The notes beneath the pieces are model-generated. The model was not told where the DNA came from. It did no database searches and was given only the letters and a program-made list of their open reading frames with translations. The position numbers were made by a program, and so were the translations under genes. A stretch of 64,000 nt of DNA from Allobosea sp. BK604 (GTDB lineage Bacteria; Pseudomonadota; Alphaproteobacteria; Rhizobiales; Beijerinckiaceae). How positions within the stretch are numbered: position 1 is the stretch's first letter; each line of letters opens with the position of its first letter. Positions 16,954-25,052 of this stretch are shown one piece after another. The stretch covers positions 1,054,001 through 1,118,000 of the forward strand of contig NZ_SLZF01000001.1 of assembly GCF_004341515.1 (NCBI RefSeq), read 5' to 3'.

Positions 16954-17636
16954 TCGACAAGCAGGTCACCAGCCTGGCCGATGCGATGGCCGGCATCACC
17001 GACGGCTCGGTGGTTCTGGTCGGCGGCTTCGGCCAGGTCGGCCATCCCATGGCCCTGATCGACGCGCTGATCGAGCAGGGCGCGAAGGATCTTACCATCG
17101 TCTGCAACAATGCCGGCGTCGGTCGCAGCGGCCTGCCCCGGCTGATGAAGCTCGGTCGCGTCCGCAAGATCGTGTGCTCCTATCCGCGCACGGCAGCCGT
17201 CTTCAGCGAACTCTATGCCGCCGGCCAGCTTGAGCTCGAGATCACGCCGCAAGGCACCCTGGCCGAGCGCATCCGCGCCGGTGGCGCCGGTATCGGTGGC
17301 TTCTACACCCGCACCGGGGCTGGCACGCTGTTGGCGCAGGGCAAGGAGACCCGCAGCATCGACGGCAAGGACTATGTCTTCGAGACGCCGCTCAGGGGCG
17401 ATGTCGCGCTGATCGAGGCCTGGGAGGCCGATCGTTTCGGCAATCTGACCTATCGTGGCTCCGGCCGGAACTTCAACCCGGTGATGGTCACCGCCGCCGC
17501 GCTCTCGATCGTCCAGGTGCAGCGCGTCGTAGAGGCCGGGACCATCGTTCCGGAAGCGGTGGTGACGCCCGGCCTGTTCGTGAACCGGGTGGTCGAGGTG
17601 CCCTACGCACCGCCCTTCGCCGCGATCGAGTATTGA
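16950..17636 (+). CDS. CoA-transferase subunit A (3-oxoacid type)
   Basis: A 228-residue family I CoA-transferase alpha subunit that moves CoA between carboxylates with subunit B. The glycine-rich loop VLVGGFGQVGHPMALIDAL is near residues 22-40, and GGFYTRTGAGTLLAQGKETR and GRNFNPVMVTAA match the PcaI/ScoA class. ATG overlaps the DUF35 stop. It may activate the compound cleaved by the thiolase-fold modules, with succinyl-CoA or acetyl-CoA as donor; the substrate cannot be told from sequence. Confidence 0.9.
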   Translation: MIDKQVTSLADAMAGITDGSVVLVGGFGQVGHPMALIDALIEQGAKDLTIVCNNAGVGRSGLPRLMKLGRVRKIVCSYPRTAAVFSELYAAGQLELEITPQGTLAERIRAGGAGIGGFYTRTGAGTLLAQGKETRSIDGKDYVFETPLRGDVALIEAWEADRFGNLTYRGSGRNFNPVMVTAAALSIVQVQRVVEAGTIVPEAVVTPGLFVNRVVEVPYAPPFAAIEY

Positions 17637-17647
17637 AGGAGCGCGTC

Positions 17648-18325
17648 ATGAGAGCTGCCGCAGACCGCATGGTGGGGCCGGAACTCGCCGCCCGCAAACT
17701 GATCGCCGGCCGGGTCGCGCGCGACATTCCCGAGGGCTGGAACGTCAATCTCGGCATCGGCATCCCGACCCTGGTCGCGGATCTCGTGCCTGAGGGCCGC
17801 GAGGTGATGTTCCAGTCCGAGAACGGCATTCTCGGCATGGGGCCGGCTCCGGAAGGCGAGGTCGACCCCTGGCTGGTCAATGCCGGCAAGCAGAATGTCA
17901 CGCTGCGGCCAGGCGCGAGCCTGTTCGACCATGCGCTGAGCTTCGCCATGATCCGCGGCGGCCATATCGACCTTTGCGTGCTCGGCGCGCTGGAGGTCTC
18001 CGAGCGCGGCGACCTCGCCAACTGGTCGACCTCCTCGAACGATACCGCCCCCGCGGTCGGCGGGGCGATGGATCTCGCGGTCGGGGCCAAGCGCATCTGG
18101 ATCGCGATGGACCACACCACCAAGCAGGGCGCGAGCAAGCTGGTGGAACAATGCTCCTATCCGTTGACGGCAGCCGGCTGCGTCAAGCGCATCTACACCA
18201 ATCTGGCGACGATCGACGTCACCGAGCGCGGTTTCGAGGTGATCGAGCTGATCGGGGGCACGACGTTCGAGACGGTGCAGACACATACGGCTGCAAAGCT
18301 GCACCGGGGCAAAGGGCTGGTCTGA
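17648..18325 (+). CDS. CoA-transferase subunit B (3-oxoacid type)
   Basis: A 225-residue beta subunit. It contains the SENG motif (FQSENGILGMGP, about residues 57-68) whose Glu forms the CoA thioester intermediate, and NLGIGIPTLVAD upstream as in PcaJ/ScoB. ATG 17648 is used because AAGGAG lies 7 bases before it; a TTG five codons upstream overlaps the subunit A stop but lacks spacing. It completes the heteromeric transferase with the preceding gene. Confidence 0.92.
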   Translation: MRAAADRMVGPELAARKLIAGRVARDIPEGWNVNLGIGIPTLVADLVPEGREVMFQSENGILGMGPAPEGEVDPWLVNAGKQNVTLRPGASLFDHALSFAMIRGGHIDLCVLGALEVSERGDLANWSTSSNDTAPAVGGAMDLAVGAKRIWIAMDHTTKQGASKLVEQCSYPLTAAGCVKRIYTNLATIDVTERGFEVIELIGGTTFETVQTHTAAKLHRGKGLV

Positions 18326-18439
18326 AACAGACGCCGAAAACTCAAGCAAGGCCCGGTCTTCATCGTTTGACCCTGCCGCGTCGCGACGCGAATTTCCGGC
18401 ACCGGCCGGATGCACGGCCACTGCGAACCGAAGGCTAGC

Positions 18440-19615
18440 ATGAGCGAAAAGCAATTGAGCCGCGCCATGGCCGGCGTCGCCGCCATCGCGGGCGTCGGAC
18501 ATAGCGACTGGATAGCCGACTACGCGGCAGTGCGCGGCGGCACCAAACCCCATGACAGCTTCGGCTACGGCGCCATCGCATTCAAACGCGCGCTCGAAGA
18601 TGCCGGCATCGACAAAAGCGAGATCGACGGGTTGGTCTCCGGCCCGCCAACCGCGCACGAGCGCATGTGCGAGGTCCTCGGCATCGATCCGCGCTGGGGC
18701 GTGCAGGCCGATGCGATGATGGGCATCCAGGCTGCGGCGCTCGCCATCCATGGCGGCATGTGCGAGGTCGTGGCGCTCGTCTACGGCAACGACCAGCGCT
18801 CCGCTGCGGTCAACTATGGTGGCAGCAACGCGGCCGGCGGCAACGCCTTCCTGTCCTATATCTACCATGCTCCCTGGGGCTTCACCTCGCAGGGCGCACT
18901 CTACGCCATCATGCTGCGCCGCTTCATGCACGATACCGGCTTCAGCGAGCGCGACATGGCGGAGGTCGCCGTGGCGCAGCGCCTGCATTCCAGCCTCAAT
19001 CCGCATGCGATCATGCAGAAGCGCATCACGATCGAGGATTATCTCGCCTCGCACTACGTGACCGAGCCGCTGCATCTGTTCGACTACTGCCTGATCAACG
19101 ACGGCGGCGTCGCCTTCATCATGATGAGCGCCGAGCGCGCCCGGCGCTGCAAGAAGAAGCCGGCGGTGATCCATGGCATCGGCCGCTACGATCTCAGCCG
19201 CGAGGCGACCAGCCTCACGCCGCGCCTGACCAATTTCTACCGCCCGGCCCAGAAGGCAGTCGCCGAGCAGGCTTTCGGCATGGCCGGCATCGGGCCGAAG
19301 GATGTCAGCTGCATGCAGGTCTATGACAGCTTCTCGGTCCATGTGCCGCTCGCGCTCGAGGGCTATGGCTATTGCGGCTACGGCGAGGCCGCCAGGTTCA
19401 TCCGCGAGACCGGCATCTCGCTGGAGCGCGGCATCCCGGTCAACACCTCCGGCGGCCATCTGTCCGAGAGCTACATGCAGGGCTGGAACCACCAGGTCGA
19501 GGCTGTCCGCCAGATCCGTGGCGAATGCGGCCCGCGCCAGGTGCCGGACTGCCGCTTCGTCCACTATTCCTCGGATGTCGCCGGCAAGGCGCTGTCCATC
19601 ATCTACGGCCACTGA
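18440..19615 (+). CDS. Thiolase-fold protein with Ltp2-like tyrosine pair, module 2
   Basis: A second 391-residue SCP2-thiolase-type protein, clearly diverged from module 1. The Cys site reads QADAMMGIQAA, with no nucleophile. Tyr295 lies in VYDSF (codon 19322-19324) and Tyr345 in SESYMQGW (codon 19472-19474), replacing both thiolase catalytic His positions. From memory, the steroid retro-aldolase Ltp2 uses Tyr294 and Tyr344, the same 50-residue spacing. A DUF35 gene follows after 10 bases. A retro-aldol role on a CoA ester is inferred, not shown. Start is ATG 18440, after AAGG. Confidence 0.82.
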   Translation: MSEKQLSRAMAGVAAIAGVGHSDWIADYAAVRGGTKPHDSFGYGAIAFKRALEDAGIDKSEIDGLVSGPPTAHERMCEVLGIDPRWGVQADAMMGIQAAALAIHGGMCEVVALVYGNDQRSAAVNYGGSNAAGGNAFLSYIYHAPWGFTSQGALYAIMLRRFMHDTGFSERDMAEVAVAQRLHSSLNPHAIMQKRITIEDYLASHYVTEPLHLFDYCLINDGGVAFIMMSAERARRCKKKPAVIHGIGRYDLSREATSLTPRLTNFYRPAQKAVAEQAFGMAGIGPKDVSCMQVYDSFSVHVPLALEGYGYCGYGEAARFIRETGISLERGIPVNTSGGHLSESYMQGWNHQVEAVRQIRGECGPRQVPDCRFVHYSSDVAGKALSIIYGH

Positions 19616-19625
19616 GGAGGCAGCG

Positions 19626-20015
19626 ATGGGCAAGTCCAACCGCGTCCTGGGGCACTATGACGGGCCGATGTGGGAGAGCATCGCGCGCAAGCAATGGGCG
19701 CTGCAATATTGCCCCCAGAGCGACAGCTTCCGCTATCCGCCCTCGCCCGTCTGTCCGATCTCGCTGTCGCTCGATTATGAGTGGCGGCCGATCAAGGGCA
19801 CAGGCGAGATCCTGTCCTGGGCCGTGTTCCACCGAAAGTACTTCGACGACCATCCGCCGCCCTACAACACCATCGCGGTCAGGCTCGACGAGGGTCCGAT
19901 CGTGATTTCGAACCTGATCGGGCCCGAGCCGGAAGGCAACTGGATCGGCCGGCGCGTCGAGGTCGTCTACGAGGAGCATGAAGGCTATCTCCTGCCACGC
20001 ATGCGGCTGGTTTAG
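19626..20015 (+). CDS. DUF35-like OB-fold protein with degenerate Zn ribbon, module 2
   Basis: A 129-residue protein. The OB-fold half (GTGEILSWAVFHRKYF; GRRVEVVYEEHEGYLLPRM) is recognisable. The ribbon reads YCPQSDSFRYPPSPVCPISL, one Cys on each side instead of a Cys pair, so zinc binding is probably lost. It follows the module 2 thiolase-fold gene and is presumably its partner. Start ATG 19626 follows GGAGGCAGCG. Confidence 0.8.
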   Translation: MGKSNRVLGHYDGPMWESIARKQWALQYCPQSDSFRYPPSPVCPISLSLDYEWRPIKGTGEILSWAVFHRKYFDDHPPPYNTIAVRLDEGPIVISNLIGPEPEGNWIGRRVEVVYEEHEGYLLPRMRLV

Positions 20016-20266
20016 GGTCGGCGCGACCGCCTGCACGCCGGGCTGCGCTCGTGGCGGGCAGCATCATGCCGAACGGGCCCGTGCTTGACCTCAGCTCACA
20101 CAACGCCAGCGCCCTCGCTTTCGATTCGCGGCCAGCGCTGGCGCTGACACCCCTCACTCTCATGCTGCGTTGAGGAATGCTCCTTTGACGCGGTTCCACG
20201 GCATGCGGATGGTCGGCTACGCCTCGTGCCATCTCGCTGCGACGCAGGCTATGAAGGAGTCTCCCG

Positions 20267-21808
20267 ATGAACGGCGCCGAATCTCTGGTGCGGACCCTGG
20301 CCGCTGGCGGCGTCGATGTCTGCTTTGCCAATCCCGGCACCTCGGAAATGCATTTCGTCGCGGCGCTCGACCGCGTTCCGGGCGTGCGCTGCGTGCTCTC
20401 GCTGTTCGAGGGTGGTGCGACCGGCGCCGCGGACGGCTATGCCCGGATGGCCGGCAAGCCGGCGGCAACGCTGACCCATCTCGGGACCGGGCTGACCAAC
20501 AGCCTCGCCAATGTCCACAACGCCCGCAAGGCGCAGACGCCGATGGTCAACATCGTCGGTGACCACGCCACCTATCATCTCAGGTACGAGTCGCCGCTGA
20601 AATCCGATCTCGATGCGCTGGCCAAGCCGATGTCGGATTGGTTCGGCCGGGCCGAGGCCGCTCAGGAAGTCGGCCCCAAGGCGGCCGAGGCCATCGCGGC
20701 CGCCCAAAGGGACGCGGGAAAGATCGCCACCCTCGTCCTGCCGGCCGACGCCTCCTGGGGCGAAGGCGGCACTGTCGGGACGACGCTGGCCCGCACGGTC
20801 CGTGCGGCGGCTGACGCCAAGGCGATCGCGCAGGCCATCGATGCCCTGAAGGGCGGCAACGCCTTGCTGCTGCTCGGCGGCGAGGCGCTCCGCGCCCAAC
20901 CGATCGAGATTGCGGCCGCGATCGCCGCCAAGTTCGGCGCCGAGATAGCAGCGCAGTCGCGTGACCCGCGGATCGAGCGCGGCGCCGGCCGCGTGCCGAT
21001 CAAGCGGCTGCCGAACATGACCGATGCGGCGGTCACCGCACTGCGCGAGACCCGCTCGGTGATCCTGATCGGAGCGAAACTGCCCGTCGCCAATTTCGCT
21101 CACCCGGGCAAGCCGAGCCTGTTCGCGCCCGAAGGCTGCCGCATCGTCGAACTCGCCACGGGCCAGCACGATCTCGCAGCGACACTGGACGCGTTGGCGG
21201 AGGAAGTCGGGGCCAAGGCCGATCCGGCCGCCCGCCTCGCGCTGAAGCGGCCTGGCCTCGCCGAGGGCGAGTTCAGCCCCGAGAAGCTCGCACAGTCGCT
21301 TGCGGCGCTGCTGCCCGAGAACGCGATCATCTGCGACGAGGCGGTGACGAGCGGCCGTCCCATGTACGGCGCGCTCGCGGCCTCGGCCCCGCACGACTAT
21401 CTGGCGCTGACCGGCGGCGCGATCGGCATCGGCCTGCCGCTGGCGGCCGGCGCGGCCATAGCCTGCCCCGATCGCAAGGTCGTCCTGCTGCAGGCCGATG
21501 GCAGCGGCCTCTACACCGTCCAGTCGCTCTGGACCCATGCCAATGAGCAGCTCGACATCGTGACCATCGTTTTCGCCAATAACCGCTACGCGATCCTGCG
21601 CAACGAGCTGAAGAATGTCGGGATCACCAATCCCGGCGACAACGCCATCCGGATGCTCTCCTTCGACAAGCCCAGGATGGACTGGGTCTCGCTGGCGCGC
21701 GGCTTCGGCGTGCCGGCCGAGCGCGCGACCTCGATGGAGAGCTTCAACAAGGCTCTTGAAGCCGCTTTCTCGCAGAAGGGTCCTGCCCTGATCGAGGTCG
21801 CCCTGTAG
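20267..21808 (+). CDS. ThDP-dependent acetolactate synthase/benzoylformate decarboxylase-like enzyme
   Basis: A 513-residue ThDP enzyme of the three-domain IlvB/MdlC family. The catalytic Glu lies in SLFEGGATGAADGYARM near residues 44-60. The cofactor motif reads ADGSGLYTVQSLWTHANEQL and closes with FANN near 396-425; the first Gly of GDG is replaced by Ala. It lacks an acetolactate-synthase FAD signature and has no small subunit beside it, so a 2-oxo-acid decarboxylase or carboligase role is likelier. The adjacent aldehyde dehydrogenase would oxidise an aldehyde product. A 251-base gap upstream may hold its own promoter. Confidence 0.85.
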   Translation: MNGAESLVRTLAAGGVDVCFANPGTSEMHFVAALDRVPGVRCVLSLFEGGATGAADGYARMAGKPAATLTHLGTGLTNSLANVHNARKAQTPMVNIVGDHATYHLRYESPLKSDLDALAKPMSDWFGRAEAAQEVGPKAAEAIAAAQRDAGKIATLVLPADASWGEGGTVGTTLARTVRAAADAKAIAQAIDALKGGNALLLLGGEALRAQPIEIAAAIAAKFGAEIAAQSRDPRIERGAGRVPIKRLPNMTDAAVTALRETRSVILIGAKLPVANFAHPGKPSLFAPEGCRIVELATGQHDLAATLDALAEEVGAKADPAARLALKRPGLAEGEFSPEKLAQSLAALLPENAIICDEAVTSGRPMYGALAASAPHDYLALTGGAIGIGLPLAAGAAIACPDRKVVLLQADGSGLYTVQSLWTHANEQLDIVTIVFANNRYAILRNELKNVGITNPGDNAIRMLSFDKPRMDWVSLARGFGVPAERATSMESFNKALEAAFSQKGPALIEVAL

Positions 21809-21844
21809 GGCTCGCGGAATCCACCGCAGCATATGGAGATGCGC

Positions 21845-23278
21845 ATGTATCCCGATACCCAGCTCTTCCTGGCCGGCCAGCTGCGGCCAGGCGGGGACAA
21901 GGCCACCGCACCGGTCTACAACCCCGCGACCGGCGAGCAGATCGGCCGCTTTGCCGTCGCGACCACCGGCGATCTCGACGAGGCCGTCGCCGCCGCGGAG
22001 CGCGCCTTTCCGGCCTGGCGGGCCATGGGACCGCTGAAGCGCAGCGCCATCCTGCGCAAGGCCGCCGATCTGGTCCGCGAGCGCGCGGCCGCCATGGCGC
22101 CGGTCATGACCATGGAGCAGGGCAAGCCGCTGGCCGAGTCCGAACGCGAGGTGACGAATAGCGGCGACGTGCTCGAGTGGTTCGCCGAGGAAGGGCGGCG
22201 CGCCTATGGCCGCCTGATCCCGGCGCGGGACCCGAACGTCATGCAGCTGGTGACGCGCGAGCCGATCGGCATCGTCGCCGCCTTCTCGCCCTGGAACTTC
22301 CCGGTCTCGCAGGCCGCCCGCAAGATTGCCGCCGCGCTCGCGGCCGGCTGCCCGATCATCCTGAAGGGCCCCGAGGATACGCCGGCCTCCTGCGCACTCT
22401 TCGTGCAGTGCCTGGCCGACGCGGGCGTGCCCGCAGGCATCCTCAGCCTGGTCTATGGCGACCCGGCGACGATCTCCGACCATCTGATCGCCCATCCGTC
22501 GGTGCGCAAGGTCTCGTTCACCGGGTCTACGGCCGTCGGCAAGCTGCTCGCCGCCAAGGCGGGCGCGCAGATGAAACGCTGCACCATGGAGCTCGGCGGC
22601 CACGCCCCGGCGATCGTCTGCGACGACGCCGATCTCGAGGGCGCGGTTAAAACGCTCGCCATGGCCAAGTTCCGCAATGCCGGACAGATCTGCATCGCCC
22701 CGACGCGCTTCCTGGTTCAGGACAAGGTCTATGACACCGTCCTCGGGCGCTTCGAGCAGGCGGCCAAGGCCGTGAAGGTCGGCGACGGCCTTGCCGCCGG
22801 CACCACGATGGGGCCGCTGGCGCATGGCCGCCGCATCGAGGCGATGGAGGGCTTCCTCGCCGACGCCGCGCAGAAGGGCGGCGAGATCAGGCTCGGCGGC
22901 AAGCGCCACGGCAACACGGGCCATTTCTTCGAGCCGACCATCATCGAGGGGCTCGGCTCCGATGCCCGGCTGATGAACGAGGAGCCTTTCGGCCCGATCG
23001 CCTTGTTCTCGCGTTTCAGCGAGATCGAGGAGGCGGTCGCGGAGGCCAACCGCCTGTCCTACGGGCTCGCCGCCTATGCCTTCACCCGCTCATCCGCCAA
23101 GGCGCACAAGCTCTCGCAGAGCATCGAATCCGGCATGGTGTCGATCAACCACCACGGCATGTCACTGCCGGAGGTGCCGCATGGCGGCATCAAGGATTCC
23201 GGCTACGGGTCGGAAGGCGGCGCCGAGGCGCTGGAAGGCTATATGACCTTCAAATACGTGACCCAGATGATGGTGTGA
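21845..23278 (+). CDS. NAD(P)-dependent aldehyde dehydrogenase, succinate-semialdehyde type
   Basis: A 477-residue ALDH. Asn lies in AAFSPWNFPVSQAARK near residues 145-160, FTGSTAVGK near 221-229, the Glu general base in MELGGHAPAIV near 247-257 and the catalytic Cys in NAGQICIAPTRF near 277-288. Three in-frame ATGs occur at 21833, 21839 and 21845; 21845 (MYPDTQLF) is preferred because GGAG lies 8 bases before it and the family begins this way. With the preceding ThDP enzyme it could convert a 2-oxo acid to a carboxylate through an aldehyde. Confidence 0.9.
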   Translation: MYPDTQLFLAGQLRPGGDKATAPVYNPATGEQIGRFAVATTGDLDEAVAAAERAFPAWRAMGPLKRSAILRKAADLVRERAAAMAPVMTMEQGKPLAESEREVTNSGDVLEWFAEEGRRAYGRLIPARDPNVMQLVTREPIGIVAAFSPWNFPVSQAARKIAAALAAGCPIILKGPEDTPASCALFVQCLADAGVPAGILSLVYGDPATISDHLIAHPSVRKVSFTGSTAVGKLLAAKAGAQMKRCTMELGGHAPAIVCDDADLEGAVKTLAMAKFRNAGQICIAPTRFLVQDKVYDTVLGRFEQAAKAVKVGDGLAAGTTMGPLAHGRRIEAMEGFLADAAQKGGEIRLGGKRHGNTGHFFEPTIIEGLGSDARLMNEEPFGPIALFSRFSEIEEAVAEANRLSYGLAAYAFTRSSAKAHKLSQSIESGMVSINHHGMSLPEVPHGGIKDSGYGSEGGAEALEGYMTFKYVTQMMV

Positions 23279-23293
23279 CAGGCTTGGGCATAC

Positions 23294-23317
23294 CCCGCGG
23301 GACCGAAATCCCGCGGG
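23294..23317. terminator. Hairpin between convergent genes
   Basis: CCCGCGGGA (23294-23302) pairs with TCCCGCGGG (23309-23317) around a 6-base loop, in the 55-base gap between the convergent ALDH and FAH-family genes. It probably serves as a shared transcription end. Confidence 0.6.
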
Positions 23318-23333
23318 TTGTAGTCTTTAGAGA

Positions 23334-24179
23334 TTAGGCCGCGGCAGCAATCGGATTGAGCAGCCGCCCGACGCCGGGGATCTCGACGGCGATCTCGTCG
23401 CCCGGACGCAGCCAGCGCTGCGGGCTGCGATCCCGCCCCACCCCTTCCGGCGTGCCCGTCGCGACGATGTCGCCCGGCCGCAATTGAATGATGGTCGAGA
23501 CATAGGCGATCGTCTTTGGGATCGAATGGATCATCATGTCGATCCCGGAATGCTGGACCAGCTCGCCATTGTGATAGGTCGAGAGCTGGAGCCTGGTCGG
23601 GTCCGGAATTTCGTCGGCCGTGACGAGGAACGGGCCGGCGGAGCCCGACGACTGGAAGTTCTTGCCGGCTGAAATCGAACGTTTCTGATAGTCGCGCACG
23701 CTGCCATCCATGAAGCAGGTATAGCCGGCGACATGGCCGAGCGCCTCGGCCTCCGCGATATTGCGTCCGCCCTTGCCGATCACCACGGCGAGCTCGCCTT
23801 CGTAATCGAACTGCTCCGATACTTTCGGAGCTTCCAGGGCCTGGCCATGGCCGACGACGCTGTCATCGACGCGGATGAAATAGCCCGGCCAGTCCTTGAC
23901 GGCGTGGCCGCCCTCCTCGGCATGGGCGCGGTAGTTCAAGCCGACGCAAAGCATCTTCGAGGCATCGGGAATGATCGGCAGGAAGGTCGCGTCCGCGATC
24001 GCGAGATCGGGCTTCGCGGCGCTGGCGAGCGCCCATAGCTGCGCCAGCACGCCGCGCTCGATGGCGGTTCGCAACCCGTCGACTCCCGGGATTCGCCCCG
24101 CAAGCGTCACCAGACCGTCCTCGCCGCTCACCGCCCCGAACGTCGGGGCACCGTCCTTGAGATAGCTCGCAAAGCGCAT
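23334..24179 (-). CDS. Fumarylacetoacetate hydrolase family protein
   Basis: A 281-residue enzyme of the FAH fold. MLCVGLNYRAHAEEGG lies near 76-91 and the metal site in FDYEGELAVVIGKGGRNI near 123-140; DGSVRDYQKR and SAGKNFQSSGSAGPFLV follow, with TGTPEGVG near 242-249. Relatives hydrolyse or decarboxylate 2-oxo or acylpyruvate compounds in aromatic acid pathways. It is the last gene of the minus-strand operon that begins at the GST, 12 bases after the PEP-mutase-family gene. A C-C hydrolase or oxaloacetate-type decarboxylase role is likely. Confidence 0.88.
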   Translation of the reverse strand: MRFASYLKDGAPTFGAVSGEDGLVTLAGRIPGVDGLRTAIERGVLAQLWALASAAKPDLAIADATFLPIIPDASKMLCVGLNYRAHAEEGGHAVKDWPGYFIRVDDSVVGHGQALEAPKVSEQFDYEGELAVVIGKGGRNIAEAEALGHVAGYTCFMDGSVRDYQKRSISAGKNFQSSGSAGPFLVTADEIPDPTRLQLSTYHNGELVQHSGIDMMIHSIPKTIAYVSTIIQLRPGDIVATGTPEGVGRDRSPQRWLRPGDEIAVEIPGVGRLLNPIAAAA

Positions 24180-24191
24180 GGCATTGTTCCT

Positions 24192-25049
24192 TCAGTCACT
24201 CAGGAAATCGCGGCGGGCCGCATCGAAGGAGTCGGCGCGCGTCAGGCGCCGCAGGAGCTCGGCATGCGTCGCGGCCAGAGGCGCCGCGCCGGCGCGCTGG
24301 GCGACGAGCGTCACCTGCGCCGCATCGAGCGCGGCGGTGATCGCCTTCGGCGCCGCCGGGAAGCAGACCCGGACGCGCCGCGACGCCAGGTAAGCCGGGT
24401 CGGCGATCTCCGTAGCCGGCTTGGGCATGACGAAAGGCAGATCGACCGCGTCGGCCAAGGCATCGAGCGCATCTTTGGTCTTTATACCCTGGACGAACAG
24501 CGCATCGACCCCGGCCGCCGCATAGGCCTTGGCCCGCATCAGCCCTTCCTCCAGCCCACCCACCGCAAGCGCGAGATTGGTCCGCCCGATCACGGCAAAG
24601 CGCGGATCGCGCCGGCCGGCCAGGGCGGCGCGCAGCTTGCCGACCGTCTCTGCCTGCGGGATCAACCGGCCCCTGCTCGTGCCGAACGGCGCCGGCAGGT
24701 CCGTATCCTCGATCGTGACGCCGCAAAGGCCGATCTGATCGAGTTCGGCGACGAAGCGGCGGACATTGAGAGCGTTGCCATAGCCATGGTCGCCATCCGC
24801 GATCAGCGGCATCTCGGTCACGCGGGTCAGCCGTTGCACCTGTTCGACGAACTCGCTCAGCGTCACCAGGGCAATATCGGGCGCGCCGAGTACGGCGAGC
24901 GCGATATCCGATCCGGGGATCATGCCGAGCTCGAAGCCGAGCTCCTCCGCCATCCTCGCGGTCAGCGGATCGGAGACGATGGCGGGTCGGATGCAGCCTT
25001 CGCCTGCCAGGATGGCACGGAAAGCATCTCTGCGGTCGGGCCGTACCAT
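24192..25049 (-). CDS. PEP mutase/isocitrate lyase family protein, second copy
   Basis: A 285-residue TIM-barrel enzyme. GDHGYGNALNVRRFVAEL holds the Mg-site Asp region near 86-103, and TIEDTDLP carries the Glu. The gating loop after it reads APFGTSRGRLIP and has no KxCGH, so the lyase Cys is missing. That argues against isocitrate or methylisocitrate lyase activity and for decarboxylase, mutase or hydrolase chemistry, such as the oxaloacetate decarboxylase branch. It lies between the ABC ATPase and FAH genes on the same strand. Confidence 0.82.
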   Translation of the reverse strand: MVRPDRRDAFRAILAGEGCIRPAIVSDPLTARMAEELGFELGMIPGSDIALAVLGAPDIALVTLSEFVEQVQRLTRVTEMPLIADGDHGYGNALNVRRFVAELDQIGLCGVTIEDTDLPAPFGTSRGRLIPQAETVGKLRAALAGRRDPRFAVIGRTNLALAVGGLEEGLMRAKAYAAAGVDALFVQGIKTKDALDALADAVDLPFVMPKPATEIADPAYLASRRVRVCFPAAPKAITAALDAAQVTLVAQRAGAAPLAATHAELLRRLTRADSFDAARRDFLSD

Positions 25050-25052
25050 CGC

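Noticed and set aside
17603..19639. 678-codon minus-strand open frame
   Set aside because: Antisense to CoA-transferase subunit B and the module 2 thiolase-fold gene; composition is typical of a shadow frame.
20249..22924. 891-codon minus-strand open frame
   Set aside because: Antisense to the ThDP enzyme and ALDH genes, both of which have full catalytic motifs; the shadow has none.
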